From Pontibacter sp. SGAir0037 (GTDB lineage Bacteria; Bacteroidota; Bacteroidia; Cytophagales; Hymenobacteraceae), in assembly GCF_005491705.1 (NCBI RefSeq), contig NZ_CP028092.1:62001-126000 (forward strand): a stretch of 64,000 bases of DNA. The letters run 5' to 3'. The notes under the pieces are model-generated. The model was not told the origin of the DNA and searched no databases. It was given only the letters and a program-made list of their open reading frames with translations. Positions 52,546 through 60,594 of the stretch are shown here, piece by piece; position 1 is the stretch's first letter; the number at the start of each line of letters is the position of its first letter. Position numbers and translations under genes: made by a program.

Positions 52546-52553
52546 CAAAGATA
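52546..52553 (-). promoter_or_regulatory. -7 promoter box (TATCTTTG) for the Rpn gene
   Basis: The minus strand reads TATCTTTG, a full match to TAnnTTTG, 23 bases ahead of the ATG at 52522. It overlaps the first codons of the longer open frame, which supports the shorter start. Confidence 0.55.
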
Positions 52554-52737
52554 CACATTTGGCGGATATATCATTCAGAAAGAAGTTACACACCTTTTGG
52601 AGACATTGTAGCAGGACCAGAGGATAAGGCTTCGTGCTGCTTGTTGATAGTATATTGAAATATAATTTTCTAATTTAGAGCCGCACTTTAGCAGAAACCA
52701 ACACACTCCAAGTGCCATGCAGATACGCTGTATGCTG

Positions 52738-52904
52738 GTAAAGTGGTAGTTAAGGTGCTACAGGTTAGGGGCCGGATACAACCTTTATCTATTTAACTTT
52801 TAGGATACTTAATAATTTATTCAACTGCGGTAAATCATCCCCCTATCCCCTTCGAAGGGGGACTTTGGGAAATGCCGCTTTTTTATTGAAGCACCCTGCT
52901 ACCC
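52738..52904. repeat. Right 167-bp direct repeat next to the Rpn gene
   Basis: This is the second copy of 51475-51641 (offset 1263 bases, no gaps). It contains an inverted G5 palindrome at 52833-52863 but lacks the forward copy that precedes the left repeat. The 178 bases between the Rpn promoter region and this repeat show nothing recognisable. The outer-membrane gene begins 34 bases to the right. Confidence 0.88.
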
Positions 52905-52938
52905 TTAAAGTGGGCTTCTTAACATATATGCTACAAAT

Positions 52939-54546
52939 ATGAAAAAGACTTTTTTATACCTTTCGCTCTCCATCGTGACGCTAGCCTCTGTACAGGCACA
53001 GCAATTGTTCCTGCCTCTGCAGCAGGAAAGCAGCAGGGTGGTAGAGGGAGAGTTGATAAAAAGGAATAAGAACCTGCACAGCTCTATACGGCCCTATTTG
53101 CAAAGCGATATCGAAGAGCAGGGCGTAGCTGTTGATTCTTTAATGGATGCCTGGTATTCGAATGCAAAGGAGGAAGACCGTTCCTGGCTCTACCGCAAGC
53201 TTTTTCAGGAGCATTTGCTGCAGTACAAAGACGATAAAATTAATATTTCTGCAGACCTCTTATTTGATATAGCGCCAGGTTATGAAAAAGGAAAAGGACT
53301 TATTTTTAGCAATACAAGAGGAGTACAACTACAGGGGAACCTGGGCAAAAAGTTTTCTTTTTATACAGCGCTTTACGAGAACTTATCCCGCTTCCCGGGC
53401 TATGTAGATGCCTATACAAGGCAAAGAAGAGTAGTGCCTGGTCAGGGATTTGCCAGGCCTAAAAACGGCAACCAGGATTGGGATTATGCGCTGCCTGTTG
53501 GTTATGTCAGCTTCACGCCGAATGAGTACTTTAACTTTCAATTCGGGCAGGATAAAAACTTTTTAGGCGATGGCTATCGCTCGTTAATCCTATCGGATTT
53601 TGCCTATAGCTATCCTTTCTTCAAGATTAATACCACCTTCTGGAAAATTAAGTACACCAACCTCTGGACGCAGTACATGGATATCAGCAACGGCTTTGTA
53701 GGTCCGCGCTATCCTAAAAAGTATGCTACCTATAATTACCTGTCGTTCCTGCCGAGCCCTAAATGGAACATTAGTATCTTTCAGTCTATGATCTGGGGAC
53801 CTGATTCTGGCAGTGATGGTTCAGTAGAACTGGCTTACCTGAACCCGATCATCTTTATGAATGCCGTAAACTTTAATATGGGCTCACCGGGCAATTCTAT
53901 GATGGGAGCAAACTTAAGGTATAATTTCCTGAACAGGTATTCTGCGTATGGTCAATTTGTGCTGGATGACTTTAATATTGAAAAGCTATTTGAAGGGAGC
54001 GGCTTTTTTCAGCAGAAAGTGGGGTACCAGCTAGGCTTAAAAGCGTTTGATTTGTTTGGTATTCCGAATATGTATGCACAGGCTGAGTATAATCATGTGA
54101 GGCCCTATGTTTACGGACATAAGCTGCCTTCGCTTAATAATGCCCATTACAACGAGCCATTGGCGCATCCGTTTGGTGCAAATTTCAACGAGTTAATCCT
54201 GATCGGAGGCTATAGAATCAGGAGGTTCGATTTGAACACAAAGTTTAACATATCCAGGTACGGTGCGGATGCAAATGGTATACACTACGGCAAGAATATC
54301 TTCTTATCAGATTACGATGCGCCGGGAGGAGAATTTACTTTTGGCAACTACACAGGCCAGGGAGTAGCTACAAACTTCTACTACAACAACTCTACCCTCA
54401 GCTATCTGCTAAACCCCAGAACAAACATGAAACTGCAGGCTGGTTATACCTTCCGCCGAGAGAGCTCTTCCCTGGTGAACTCCAACGCCCACATCGTTTA
54501 CTTCGGCATCAAAACTGACCTGATCAACAGGTATTACGATTTTTAA
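52939..54546 (+). CDS. Wzi/RemB-like outer-membrane beta-barrel protein (paralogue 2)
   Basis: The 535-residue protein is the paralogue of the gene at 48146 on the opposite strand; well over half of the residues are identical by eye, including SWLYRKLFQEHLLQY, YSYPFFKINTTFWKIKYTNL, FNMGSPGNSMMG, YNEPLAHPFGANF and the C-terminal IVYFGIKTDLINRYYDF. It has a Sec signal (MKKTFLYLSLSIVTLASVQA) cleaved near residue 20. As a barrel in the outer membrane it may bind or assemble surface polysaccharide. It lies immediately right of the second direct repeat of the Rpn segment. Confidence 0.75.
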   Translation: MKKTFLYLSLSIVTLASVQAQQLFLPLQQESSRVVEGELIKRNKNLHSSIRPYLQSDIEEQGVAVDSLMDAWYSNAKEEDRSWLYRKLFQEHLLQYKDDKINISADLLFDIAPGYEKGKGLIFSNTRGVQLQGNLGKKFSFYTALYENLSRFPGYVDAYTRQRRVVPGQGFARPKNGNQDWDYALPVGYVSFTPNEYFNFQFGQDKNFLGDGYRSLILSDFAYSYPFFKINTTFWKIKYTNLWTQYMDISNGFVGPRYPKKYATYNYLSFLPSPKWNISIFQSMIWGPDSGSDGSVELAYLNPIIFMNAVNFNMGSPGNSMMGANLRYNFLNRYSAYGQFVLDDFNIEKLFEGSGFFQQKVGYQLGLKAFDLFGIPNMYAQAEYNHVRPYVYGHKLPSLNNAHYNEPLAHPFGANFNELILIGGYRIRRFDLNTKFNISRYGADANGIHYGKNIFLSDYDAPGGEFTFGNYTGQGVATNFYYNNSTLSYLLNPRTNMKLQAGYTFRRESSSLVNSNAHIVYFGIKTDLINRYYDF

Positions 54547-54668
54547 AAGAGCTGGGAGCTAAATATGCGGAGAGTTATGAAGCTCTGAGTAACGCTCCAT
54601 TAAGGCAAAAAAAGACCCTGAAGCTTCGTTGAATTCCTTTAGAAAATTATTCAAGCAAGGAGAAAATT

Positions 54669-54826
54669 GTCCCCCTTTGAAGGGGGTGGGGGGATGATTA
54701 CAATAGCAGAGTAATTTTTAGAATTGCCGGAGTAAGTGCATAAAAGGCTGCTCCTGTTCTTACCCTGTAGCAACTGAACTACCACTTTAGAGGCAAGTCA
54801 TCCCCCTGCCCCCTTCAAAGGGGGAC
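54669..54826. repeat. Facing pair of G5 palindromes downstream of paralogue 2
   Basis: A forward copy at 54669-54710 (GTCCCCCTTTGAAGGGGG, then TGGGGGGATGATTAC with the AATAGCAGAG tail) faces an inverted copy at 54796-54826. The sequence before the inverted copy (TGTAGCAACTGAACTACC, ACTTTAGAGGCAAG) is the reverse complement of the long tail found at 51466-51500. No gene lies in 54547-54858. Confidence 0.85.
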
Positions 54827-54858
54827 TTTTGGCCCCCCTCAAAGAAGGGCACTAAAAA

Positions 54859-56130
54859 CTACAAAGCCGGCAGCACTTTGCCGCTTACTTCACCGAAACC
54901 GATTCGGATGCCGTTGCGCTCACCGTAGCCGCGCATGATAACCGTATCGGCATCGTGCAGAAACTTCCGCTCTGTGCCATCTGATAAGACAAGAGCCTGT
55001 GTGCCGCGCCAGGTTAGCTCAAGCATAGAGCCATAAGAGCCCTTCTCTGACCCGCTTATAGTGCCTGAAGCGTACATATCGCCAATTTGTATGTTGCAGC
55101 CATTGCTGCTCTGGTGGGCCAGTTGCTGGTGCATATTCCAGTACATATACTTATAGTTCGACCGCGAGACGAGGTTTTCTGCTCCATCTTCAGGTTGAAT
55201 GAACACCTCCAGGTGAATATCATAATTATGCTCCCCGGCAAGCTGCAGGTATGGCAGAGGCTTCGGATCTTGTTCCGGTCCTTTTACTCTAAATGGCTTT
55301 AAGGCATCCAGCGTAACCACCCAGGGCGAAACAGAGGAAGCAAAGCTTTTCGCTAGAAAGGGCCCCAAAGGCACATACTCCCAGGTTTGTATATCACGGG
55401 CAGACCAATCGTTGAAAAGCACCAGGCCAAATATGTAATCTTCGGCTTCTTCAGGAAGTATACTTTCGCCATGATTTGTTTCACGTCCGGTAATAAAGGC
55501 CACTTCCAGTTCAAAATCTAATAAGCGGGTTGGGCCGAAGGCTGGAGCAGGTTCATCTGGCGCTTTTGTTTGCCCATTAGGTCGGCGAACGGGTGTGCCG
55601 GAAACTACAATAGAGGAAGCGCGGCCATGGTAACCTATCGGAATATGCTTCCAGTTTGGTAGCAGTGCATTCTTAGGGTCGCGAAACATCGTGCCTACAT
55701 TGGTGGCATGCTCTATACTGGAGTAAAAGTCGGTATAGTTGCCAACTTTTACTGGCATTAGCATCTGCACCTCGCTCATTTTTAACAGGCACTTCTCCAT
55801 CAGCTCCGGATTACCGCATATTTCGTCGTTGTTGTTGCGCAGTAAATCAGAAACCCTGTTCCTGACGGCGCGCCAGATCGGTTTTCCCTGGGCAATAAAG
55901 TCGTTCAGGAATGGACGGTTAAAAACAGTGGGATCAATATCAATCAGCTCGAACATATTATACTGCCCCAGTACACACAGGTCCAGTACATAATCGCCTA
56001 TAGCTACTCCAACCCTTGGCGTTTTGGTATGTGTTTGAAAAATACCAAACGGGAGATTTTGTATCGGGAAATCGCTGGTAGGGGAAATTTCGATCCAGGA
56101 ATGCAGGGTAGGGTCGTTCGCTCTGAGCAT
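54859..56130 (-). CDS. Fumarylacetoacetase
   Basis: The enzyme splits 4-fumarylacetoacetate into fumarate and acetoacetate, the final step of tyrosine and phenylalanine breakdown through homogentisate. The 423-residue protein has the full FAH layout: an N-terminal SH3-like domain (FPIQNLPFGIFQTHTKTPRV, GVAIGDYVLDL), then the catalytic domain with YTDFYSSIEHATNVG, PIGYHGRASSIVVSG, FELEVAFITG and NDWSARDIQTWEYVPLGPF. The metal-binding acidic residues of those segments are present. The length matches the family. No other gene of the pathway is adjacent. A -7 box at 56154 lies just upstream. Confidence 0.93.
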   Translation of the reverse strand: MLRANDPTLHSWIEISPTSDFPIQNLPFGIFQTHTKTPRVGVAIGDYVLDLCVLGQYNMFELIDIDPTVFNRPFLNDFIAQGKPIWRAVRNRVSDLLRNNNDEICGNPELMEKCLLKMSEVQMLMPVKVGNYTDFYSSIEHATNVGTMFRDPKNALLPNWKHIPIGYHGRASSIVVSGTPVRRPNGQTKAPDEPAPAFGPTRLLDFELEVAFITGRETNHGESILPEEAEDYIFGLVLFNDWSARDIQTWEYVPLGPFLAKSFASSVSPWVVTLDALKPFRVKGPEQDPKPLPYLQLAGEHNYDIHLEVFIQPEDGAENLVSRSNYKYMYWNMHQQLAHQSSNGCNIQIGDMYASGTISGSEKGSYGSMLELTWRGTQALVLSDGTERKFLHDADTVIMRGYGERNGIRIGFGEVSGKVLPAL

Positions 56131-56153
56131 AGGCTTATACAGGAGGTTCTAAA

Positions 56154-56161
56154 CAAATATA
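56154..56161 (-). promoter_or_regulatory. -7 promoter box (TATATTTG) for fumarylacetoacetase
   Basis: The minus strand reads TATATTTG, fitting TAnnTTTG, 23 bases ahead of the start codon. A G5-repeat fragment (CTTCAAAGGGGGAC) lies further upstream at 56244-56257. Confidence 0.5.
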
Positions 56162-56329
56162 AGAAATTAGGGGAGGAACGGAAAGAGCGGAGGCCCCAAA
56201 AGTCACGCTTGGTGGCAGGAGCCTGCAAGAAAGTAGGTGGTGGCTTCAAAGGGGGACTTCTGCATTACTTCGTGCTGTAGCCGTATGCAAAAAATTTATC
56301 TTAAACCAGTTATCTATAAAGCGGACGTA

Positions 56330-56371
56330 AAAAAGCGGGAGAGGCAAACTATATTGCCTCTCCCGCTTTTT
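56330..56371 (-). terminator. Terminator after the NifU-like gene
   Basis: A perfect 18-bp stem (56330-56347 against 56354-56371) with a 6-base loop lies 21 bases past the stop of the minus-strand NifU-like gene. The stem ends in A and T runs on both sides, giving the minus-strand transcript its U tract. Confidence 0.88.
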
Positions 56372-56391
56372 TATGGTGGTTCAGATGTTTT

Positions 56392-56658
56392 CTATGCTAA
56401 CGGCGTAACATTTACCGCTTCCACAGATTTTATTTCCGGAATGGCTTTTAATACCGATTGCTCCACGCCTGCTTTCAAGGTCATGGTAGACATAGGGCAG
56501 GAGCCGCATGCACCTAAGAGCTCGAGTTGAAGAACCATGTCTTCTGTTATTCCCAGCACCTTTACGTTGCCGCCATCAGCTTCCAGGTAAGGCCTGATCT
56601 GATCCAGAGCGCCCTCTATGCGGAGTAAGAAATCGTTGTCTACGTTTATGGCTGCCAT
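56392..56658 (-). CDS. NifU C-terminal-domain Fe-S cluster scaffold/carrier protein
   Basis: The 88-residue protein is a stand-alone NifU C-terminal domain, with LDQIRPYLEADGGNVKVLGI and the cluster-binding CGSC motif in LLGACGSCPMSTMTLKAGVE. Such proteins carry Fe-S clusters to target proteins in the cytoplasm. The open frame starts at an ATG at 56664, two codons earlier; either start is possible, and 56658 is chosen because it leaves the mrp stop free. It is directly downstream of mrp, another Fe-S protein gene, and the pair forms one transcript ended by a strong hairpin. Confidence 0.88.
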   Translation of the reverse strand: MAAINVDNDFLLRIEGALDQIRPYLEADGGNVKVLGITEDMVLQLELLGACGSCPMSTMTLKAGVEQSVLKAIPEIKSVEAVNVTPLA

Positions 56659-56663
56659 GTGCA

Positions 56664-57767
56664 TTAACTTTTAATTTCTACAATTTGTGTTTTGGCCAAT
56701 GTCGCGTTACGAACAGAAATCTGCTGGGCAACGGCCTGGGCTAACTCTTTGAAAACACCGGAAGCAGGAGAATCGTTCTGTAAAATAACAGGAGTTCCTG
56801 CATCACCGCTTTCACGGATGCTCTGTACCAGCGGAATTTGTCCTAAAAGAGGTACCTCATACTTATCTGCCAGCTGCTGGCCACCGCCTTCACCGAAAAT
56901 GAAGTATTTATTTTCAGGAAGCTCGGCAGGTGTAAAATAAGCCATGTTCTCCACAATACCTAAAATGGGTACGTTAATTTGAGGCTGTCGGAACATCTGC
57001 AGTCCTTTCATGGCGTCTGCCAAAGCTACTTTCTGAGGAGTAGTGACAATAACAGCTCCCGTTACAGGCAGCGCCTGCACCATGGTCAGGTGAATGTCAG
57101 AAGTGCCAGGCGGCAGGTCCAGCAGCAGGTAATCCAGGTCTCCCCAGTCTACATCAGAAATAAATTGCTTCAGGGCAGAGCTTGCCATCGGGCCTCTCCA
57201 GATAACAGCACCGTCGGCCGGTGTCAGGAAACCGATCGACATCATTTTGATGCCGAATTTCTCTATCGGCACAATATAATTCTTGCCGTGGTCGCCCTGT
57301 ACCATACCTGGCCGGTCTTGTTCGGCACCAAACATAGTCGGAATAGAAGGACCGTAAATATCGGCATCGATCAGGCCTACACGTGCGCCGGATTCTGCCA
57401 GGGCAATAGCCAGGTTGGTAGTGACAGTAGATTTACCTACACCACCTTTGCCTGAAGCAACCGCAATAATATTTTTTACGCCACCTACAACCGCTGCATT
57501 ATCGGTGCGGGCTGAGGTAACGCGCGATGTCATGTTCACAGTTACTTCGGCCTCTTTATCTACCATCATATGGATGGCGTTCACGCAGGCATTGCGTATC
57601 ATGTCCTTAAGCGGACAGGCCGGTGTCGTCAGGATAACAGTAAAGCTAACCTGCTTCCCTTCTACCTGCACATCCTCTACCATGTTCAGGGTGACCAGGT
57701 CTTTGCCAAGATCCGGCTCCTCTACATAGCTGAGGGCTTTTAATATATCTTCTTTCGTAATCGCCAT
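56664..57767 (-). CDS. mrp: Mrp/NBP35-type Fe-S carrier P-loop ATPase
   Basis: The 367-residue protein has an N-terminal MIP18-like domain (residues 1-85, with CPLKDMIRNAC around 51-61) and a C-terminal Mrp ATPase domain with deviant Walker A GKGGVGKS at 106-113. It is thought to carry and insert Fe-S clusters. The ATG at 57767 (MAITKEDILKALSYVEEPDL) is chosen over the upstream one at 57779 on family grounds. The NifU-like gene follows at once, which supports an Fe-S role. No CxxC pair is obvious near the C-terminus, and some bacterial Mrp proteins lack it. Confidence 0.92.
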   Translation of the reverse strand: MAITKEDILKALSYVEEPDLGKDLVTLNMVEDVQVEGKQVSFTVILTTPACPLKDMIRNACVNAIHMMVDKEAEVTVNMTSRVTSARTDNAAVVGGVKNIIAVASGKGGVGKSTVTTNLAIALAESGARVGLIDADIYGPSIPTMFGAEQDRPGMVQGDHGKNYIVPIEKFGIKMMSIGFLTPADGAVIWRGPMASSALKQFISDVDWGDLDYLLLDLPPGTSDIHLTMVQALPVTGAVIVTTPQKVALADAMKGLQMFRQPQINVPILGIVENMAYFTPAELPENKYFIFGEGGGQQLADKYEVPLLGQIPLVQSIRESGDAGTPVILQNDSPASGVFKELAQAVAQQISVRNATLAKTQIVEIKS

Positions 57768-57793
57768 AGTTACCTGCAATAAATTTGCACTAC

Positions 57794-57801
57794 AAAGATA
57801 C
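57794..57801 (-). promoter_or_regulatory. -7 promoter box (TATCTTTG) for mrp
   Basis: The minus strand reads TATCTTTG, a complete match to TAnnTTTG, 26 bases ahead of the mrp ATG at 57767. The -33 region has no clear TTTG. The 288-base gap to the divergent macrodomain gene holds nothing else recognisable. Confidence 0.5.
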
Positions 57802-58055
57802 GGATTAAATTTTTAATGCGGCAGAGCCGGTATATTGATAATTGTGATGAAGTGATTGATAATACCGATGAGAGTATATTACAAATGATTGTAAGAACTT
57901 TTAGAGTAGAGAAAACCTGGAACACGCAAGCGGATGAATGAGGGCACTTTTGTTTTTCCCTACAGGATTAGCTTCAAACGGGAACAAATGAATCAGTTAC
58001 AAAAAATAGCTGCTGAATGGAAGGAAGGAGCTGATTATACGTAAGAAGGAGTAAT

Positions 58056-58574
58056 ATGACGCAGATAAAAGTAGTACAGGGAGATATTACAAAGCAGCAG
58101 GTAGATGCCATTGTAAATGCAGCAAACAGCAGCCTGTTGGGAGGCGGTGGGGTAGACGGTGCCATTCACAGGGCAGGCGGACCAGCTATACTGGAGGAGT
58201 GCCGGCAAATAAGGGCCAGGCAGGGAGGTTGCCCTACAGGAGAGGCCGTGATAACAACAGCAGGGAAGTTGCCTGCAGCATACGTTATTCATACAGTAGG
58301 GCCGGTCTGGCAGGATGGTACGCAGGACGAACCCGCGCAGCTGGCCAACTGCTACCGGAACAGCCTGAGAATAGCCTCCGAAAAGCATTTGCAGTCGATT
58401 GCTTTTCCGAATATCAGCACGGGTGTTTACGGTTATCCAAAAGACAAAGCCGCTGCAGTGGCAGTAGAAAGTGTGCGGGAGTACCTGGAAGAGCATGCTA
58501 CCAGCCTGCAAAGCATCATATTCGTATGCTTCGACGAACAAAATTTTAAGTTGTACGGGGAGCTTTTAACGTAA
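58056..58574 (+). CDS. Macrodomain protein, O-acetyl-ADP-ribose deacetylase-like
   Basis: The 172-residue protein is a single macrodomain of the YmdB/MacroD type. It has VDAIVNAANSSLLGG with the conserved Asn residues, GGGVDGAIHRAGG at about 29-42 and PNISTGVYGYPKDKA in the C-terminal half, which together form the ADP-ribose pocket. Members remove O-acetyl-ADP-ribose or mono-ADP-ribose from proteins. It is cytoplasmic and likely a single gene unit. No ADP-ribosyltransferase or NAD-consuming partner is adjacent, so a defence role is not indicated. Confidence 0.92.
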   Translation: MTQIKVVQGDITKQQVDAIVNAANSSLLGGGGVDGAIHRAGGPAILEECRQIRARQGGCPTGEAVITTAGKLPAAYVIHTVGPVWQDGTQDEPAQLANCYRNSLRIASEKHLQSIAFPNISTGVYGYPKDKAAAVAVESVREYLEEHATSLQSIIFVCFDEQNFKLYGELLT

Positions 58575-58579
58575 AACAG

Positions 58580-58611
58580 TTGAGGTTCCTGTACCACATC
58601 TGTTATCTTTG
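58580..58611 (+). promoter_or_regulatory. Promoter for dnaG (TTG at 58580, TATCTTTG at 58604-58611)
   Basis: TATCTTTG at 58604-58611 fully matches the Bacteroidota -7 box, and TTGAGG starting at 58580 is a reasonable -33 element with a 21-base spacer. The dnaG ATG follows 28 bases downstream. Confidence 0.55.
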
Positions 58612-58638
58612 CAATCCCACAAGTAAAAAATTACCCTT

Positions 58639-60546
58639 ATGTCCCTGATTCCAAAAGAAACCGTCGATCAGATTCTAGCGCAGGCTGATATTGTGGAGGT
58701 GGTCGGCGACTTTGTGTCGCTGAAGAAGAAAGGGCAGAACATGTGGGCCTGCTGTCCGTTTCACCACGAAAAATCTCCTTCTTTCTCGGTTTCTCCTGCC
58801 AAAGGCATCTACAAGTGCTTTGGGTGCGGTAAGGCGGGTAACTCGGTGCAGTTTATCATGGATGTGGAAGGCTCCAGCTTCCCGGAGGCGCTGAAGTACC
58901 TGGCGAAGAAGTATGGCATTGAGGTGCCCGAGGAGGAAGCACCAGAGTTTACAGCGGAGCAAAGCACACGCGACAGCCTCTACATTGTTTCAGACTTTGC
59001 GAACAAGCATTTTCAGCAGAACCTGCAGCAGCACGATCAGGGCAGTATAGGGCAATCCTACCTGAAGCAGCGCGGCCTGAGCCAGCAAACAATAAAGAAA
59101 TTTGAACTGGGCTATAGTTTGGAAGCCTGGTCTGACCTGACGGATTCAGCCTTAAAAGCAGGCTATCAGCAGCAATACCTGGAGGCAACCGGCCTCACAG
59201 TGGCGAAAGAAGACAAGCGCTACGACAGGTTCAGGGGCCGTGTCATGTTTCCGATACACAACATTTCGGGTCGTGTGGTCGGTTTCGGAGCCCGTATTCT
59301 GAAGTCCAACGATAAGAAGAGTGCCAAATACCTGAATTCGCCGGAATCGGAGATTTACCACAAGAGCAATGTGCTGTATGGCCTGTACCAGGCAAAGCAG
59401 GCTATCCGGATGGAGGACAGGTGTTACCTGGTAGAGGGTTACCTGGATGTGCTTTCGCTGCACCAGGGCGGTGTCGAAAATGTGGTGGCTTCTTCGGGAA
59501 CATCGCTTACCGAAGGGCAGATAAAGCTGATCAGCCGTTATACCCAAAATATAACGGTTCTCTACGATGGCGATGCAGCGGGTATCAAAGCTTCCTTGCG
59601 CGGGATTGACCTGATCCTGGAGAATGGGCTGAATGTGGAGGTGGTTACCTTTCCCGAAGGGGAAGACCCTGACTCGTACATTCAGAAAGTAGGCGATGCC
59701 GCCTTTAAAACCTACCTGCAGCAGCAAGCCAAAGACTTTCTTACGTTTAAAGCCAGCCTCTTTGCCGCGGAATCGAAGCATAACCCGGTGAAGAAAGCGG
59801 AAGCTATACGGGAAATTGTTTCCTCTATTGCCAGAATTCCGGATGCCATTAAGCGTACGGTATTCTTCCAGAGCTGCAGCCTGATATTTGAGATTGACGA
59901 GCAGGTACTGATTTCGGAGTACAACAAAATGCAGCTGCAGGACAGGCAGCAGCCCCCGAAAACAGGATCTCCCGATGATTTTATTCCGCCATCGCCAGTA
60001 GAAGAGGAGCAGGAGAAGCCGGTATCCGATGCCGACATGCTCAAACGCTATGAGCGGGAAATTGTACGGATGCTGCTCAACTATCCGGATCGTTTGCTGG
60101 ACGATGGCCTGACGGCAAGCCAGTATATCCTGGAGCAGTTGGAGGATGTGGAGTTCCGAACACCGCTCTACATCAGGATTGTGGATGTGGTAAAGGAAAG
60201 GCTTAACCAGGGTGTAGTACCCGGTGCCGATTTTTTCATCAATTACCCTGAGCAGGAGGTCAGAACCGAAGCAACCAACCTGTTGTCAGAGAAGCACGAA
60301 CTCAGCCATAACTGGGAAACACACCAGATCTTTGTTCCACACGAAACCGACCTGCTTTCTTACGGGGCCGAACGTGCCGTATTGCGTCTGAAGTGGCGCA
60401 ATGTGCAGCTCTTGCTGAAAAATGAAATGGAGAAGCTTCGCCTGGTAACCGACCCCACGGAGCAGGACAGGCAACTGACGCTTATCCGCTCCCTGAAGAA
60501 TTTTGAAAACCAGCTGTGCGAGATGCTGGGGATTGTGATTAATTAG
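58639..60546 (+). CDS. dnaG: DNA primase DnaG
   Basis: DnaG makes RNA primers for chromosome replication. The 635-residue protein has the N-terminal CHC2 zinc-binding domain with Cys39, His42, Cys60 and Cys63 (CPFHHEKSPSF and YKCFGCGKAGN), the primase core, the TOPRIM domain with YLVEGYLDVLSL and VLYDGDAAGIKASLRG around residues 262-320, and a C-terminal helical region that should bind the DnaB helicase. The middle region near 440-460 is Pro/Glu-rich and probably a flexible linker. The length is normal for the family. It is not in the classical rpsU-dnaG-rpoD operon here. Confidence 0.96.
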   Translation: MSLIPKETVDQILAQADIVEVVGDFVSLKKKGQNMWACCPFHHEKSPSFSVSPAKGIYKCFGCGKAGNSVQFIMDVEGSSFPEALKYLAKKYGIEVPEEEAPEFTAEQSTRDSLYIVSDFANKHFQQNLQQHDQGSIGQSYLKQRGLSQQTIKKFELGYSLEAWSDLTDSALKAGYQQQYLEATGLTVAKEDKRYDRFRGRVMFPIHNISGRVVGFGARILKSNDKKSAKYLNSPESEIYHKSNVLYGLYQAKQAIRMEDRCYLVEGYLDVLSLHQGGVENVVASSGTSLTEGQIKLISRYTQNITVLYDGDAAGIKASLRGIDLILENGLNVEVVTFPEGEDPDSYIQKVGDAAFKTYLQQQAKDFLTFKASLFAAESKHNPVKKAEAIREIVSSIARIPDAIKRTVFFQSCSLIFEIDEQVLISEYNKMQLQDRQQPPKTGSPDDFIPPSPVEEEQEKPVSDADMLKRYEREIVRMLLNYPDRLLDDGLTASQYILEQLEDVEFRTPLYIRIVDVVKERLNQGVVPGADFFINYPEQEVRTEATNLLSEKHELSHNWETHQIFVPHETDLLSYGAERAVLRLKWRNVQLLLKNEMEKLRLVTDPTEQDRQLTLIRSLKNFENQLCEMLGIVIN

Positions 60547-60561
60547 CTTTGGAGCTTCCCA

Positions 60562-60594
60562 AAACCCGGTAGGTTTTCTTAACCTGCCGGGTTT
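60562..60594 (+). terminator. Intrinsic terminator after dnaG
   Basis: A 14-bp inverted repeat with one mismatch (AAACCCGGTAGGTT at 60562-60575 and its partner at 60581-60594) follows the dnaG stop. The stem is almost identical to that after cysN (25390-25422). Confidence 0.8.

Noticed and set aside
56029-56280. Small plus-strand gene of 83 codons upstream of the fumarylacetoacetase gene
   Set aside because: It overlaps the conserved start of fumarylacetoacetase on the other strand and is Lys/Arg/Gly-rich without any recognisable domain.
58056-58574. Macrodomain protein as part of an ADP-ribosylation toxin or defence system
   Set aside because: No ADP-ribosyltransferase, NADAR or toxin-like gene is adjacent; its neighbours are mrp and dnaG.
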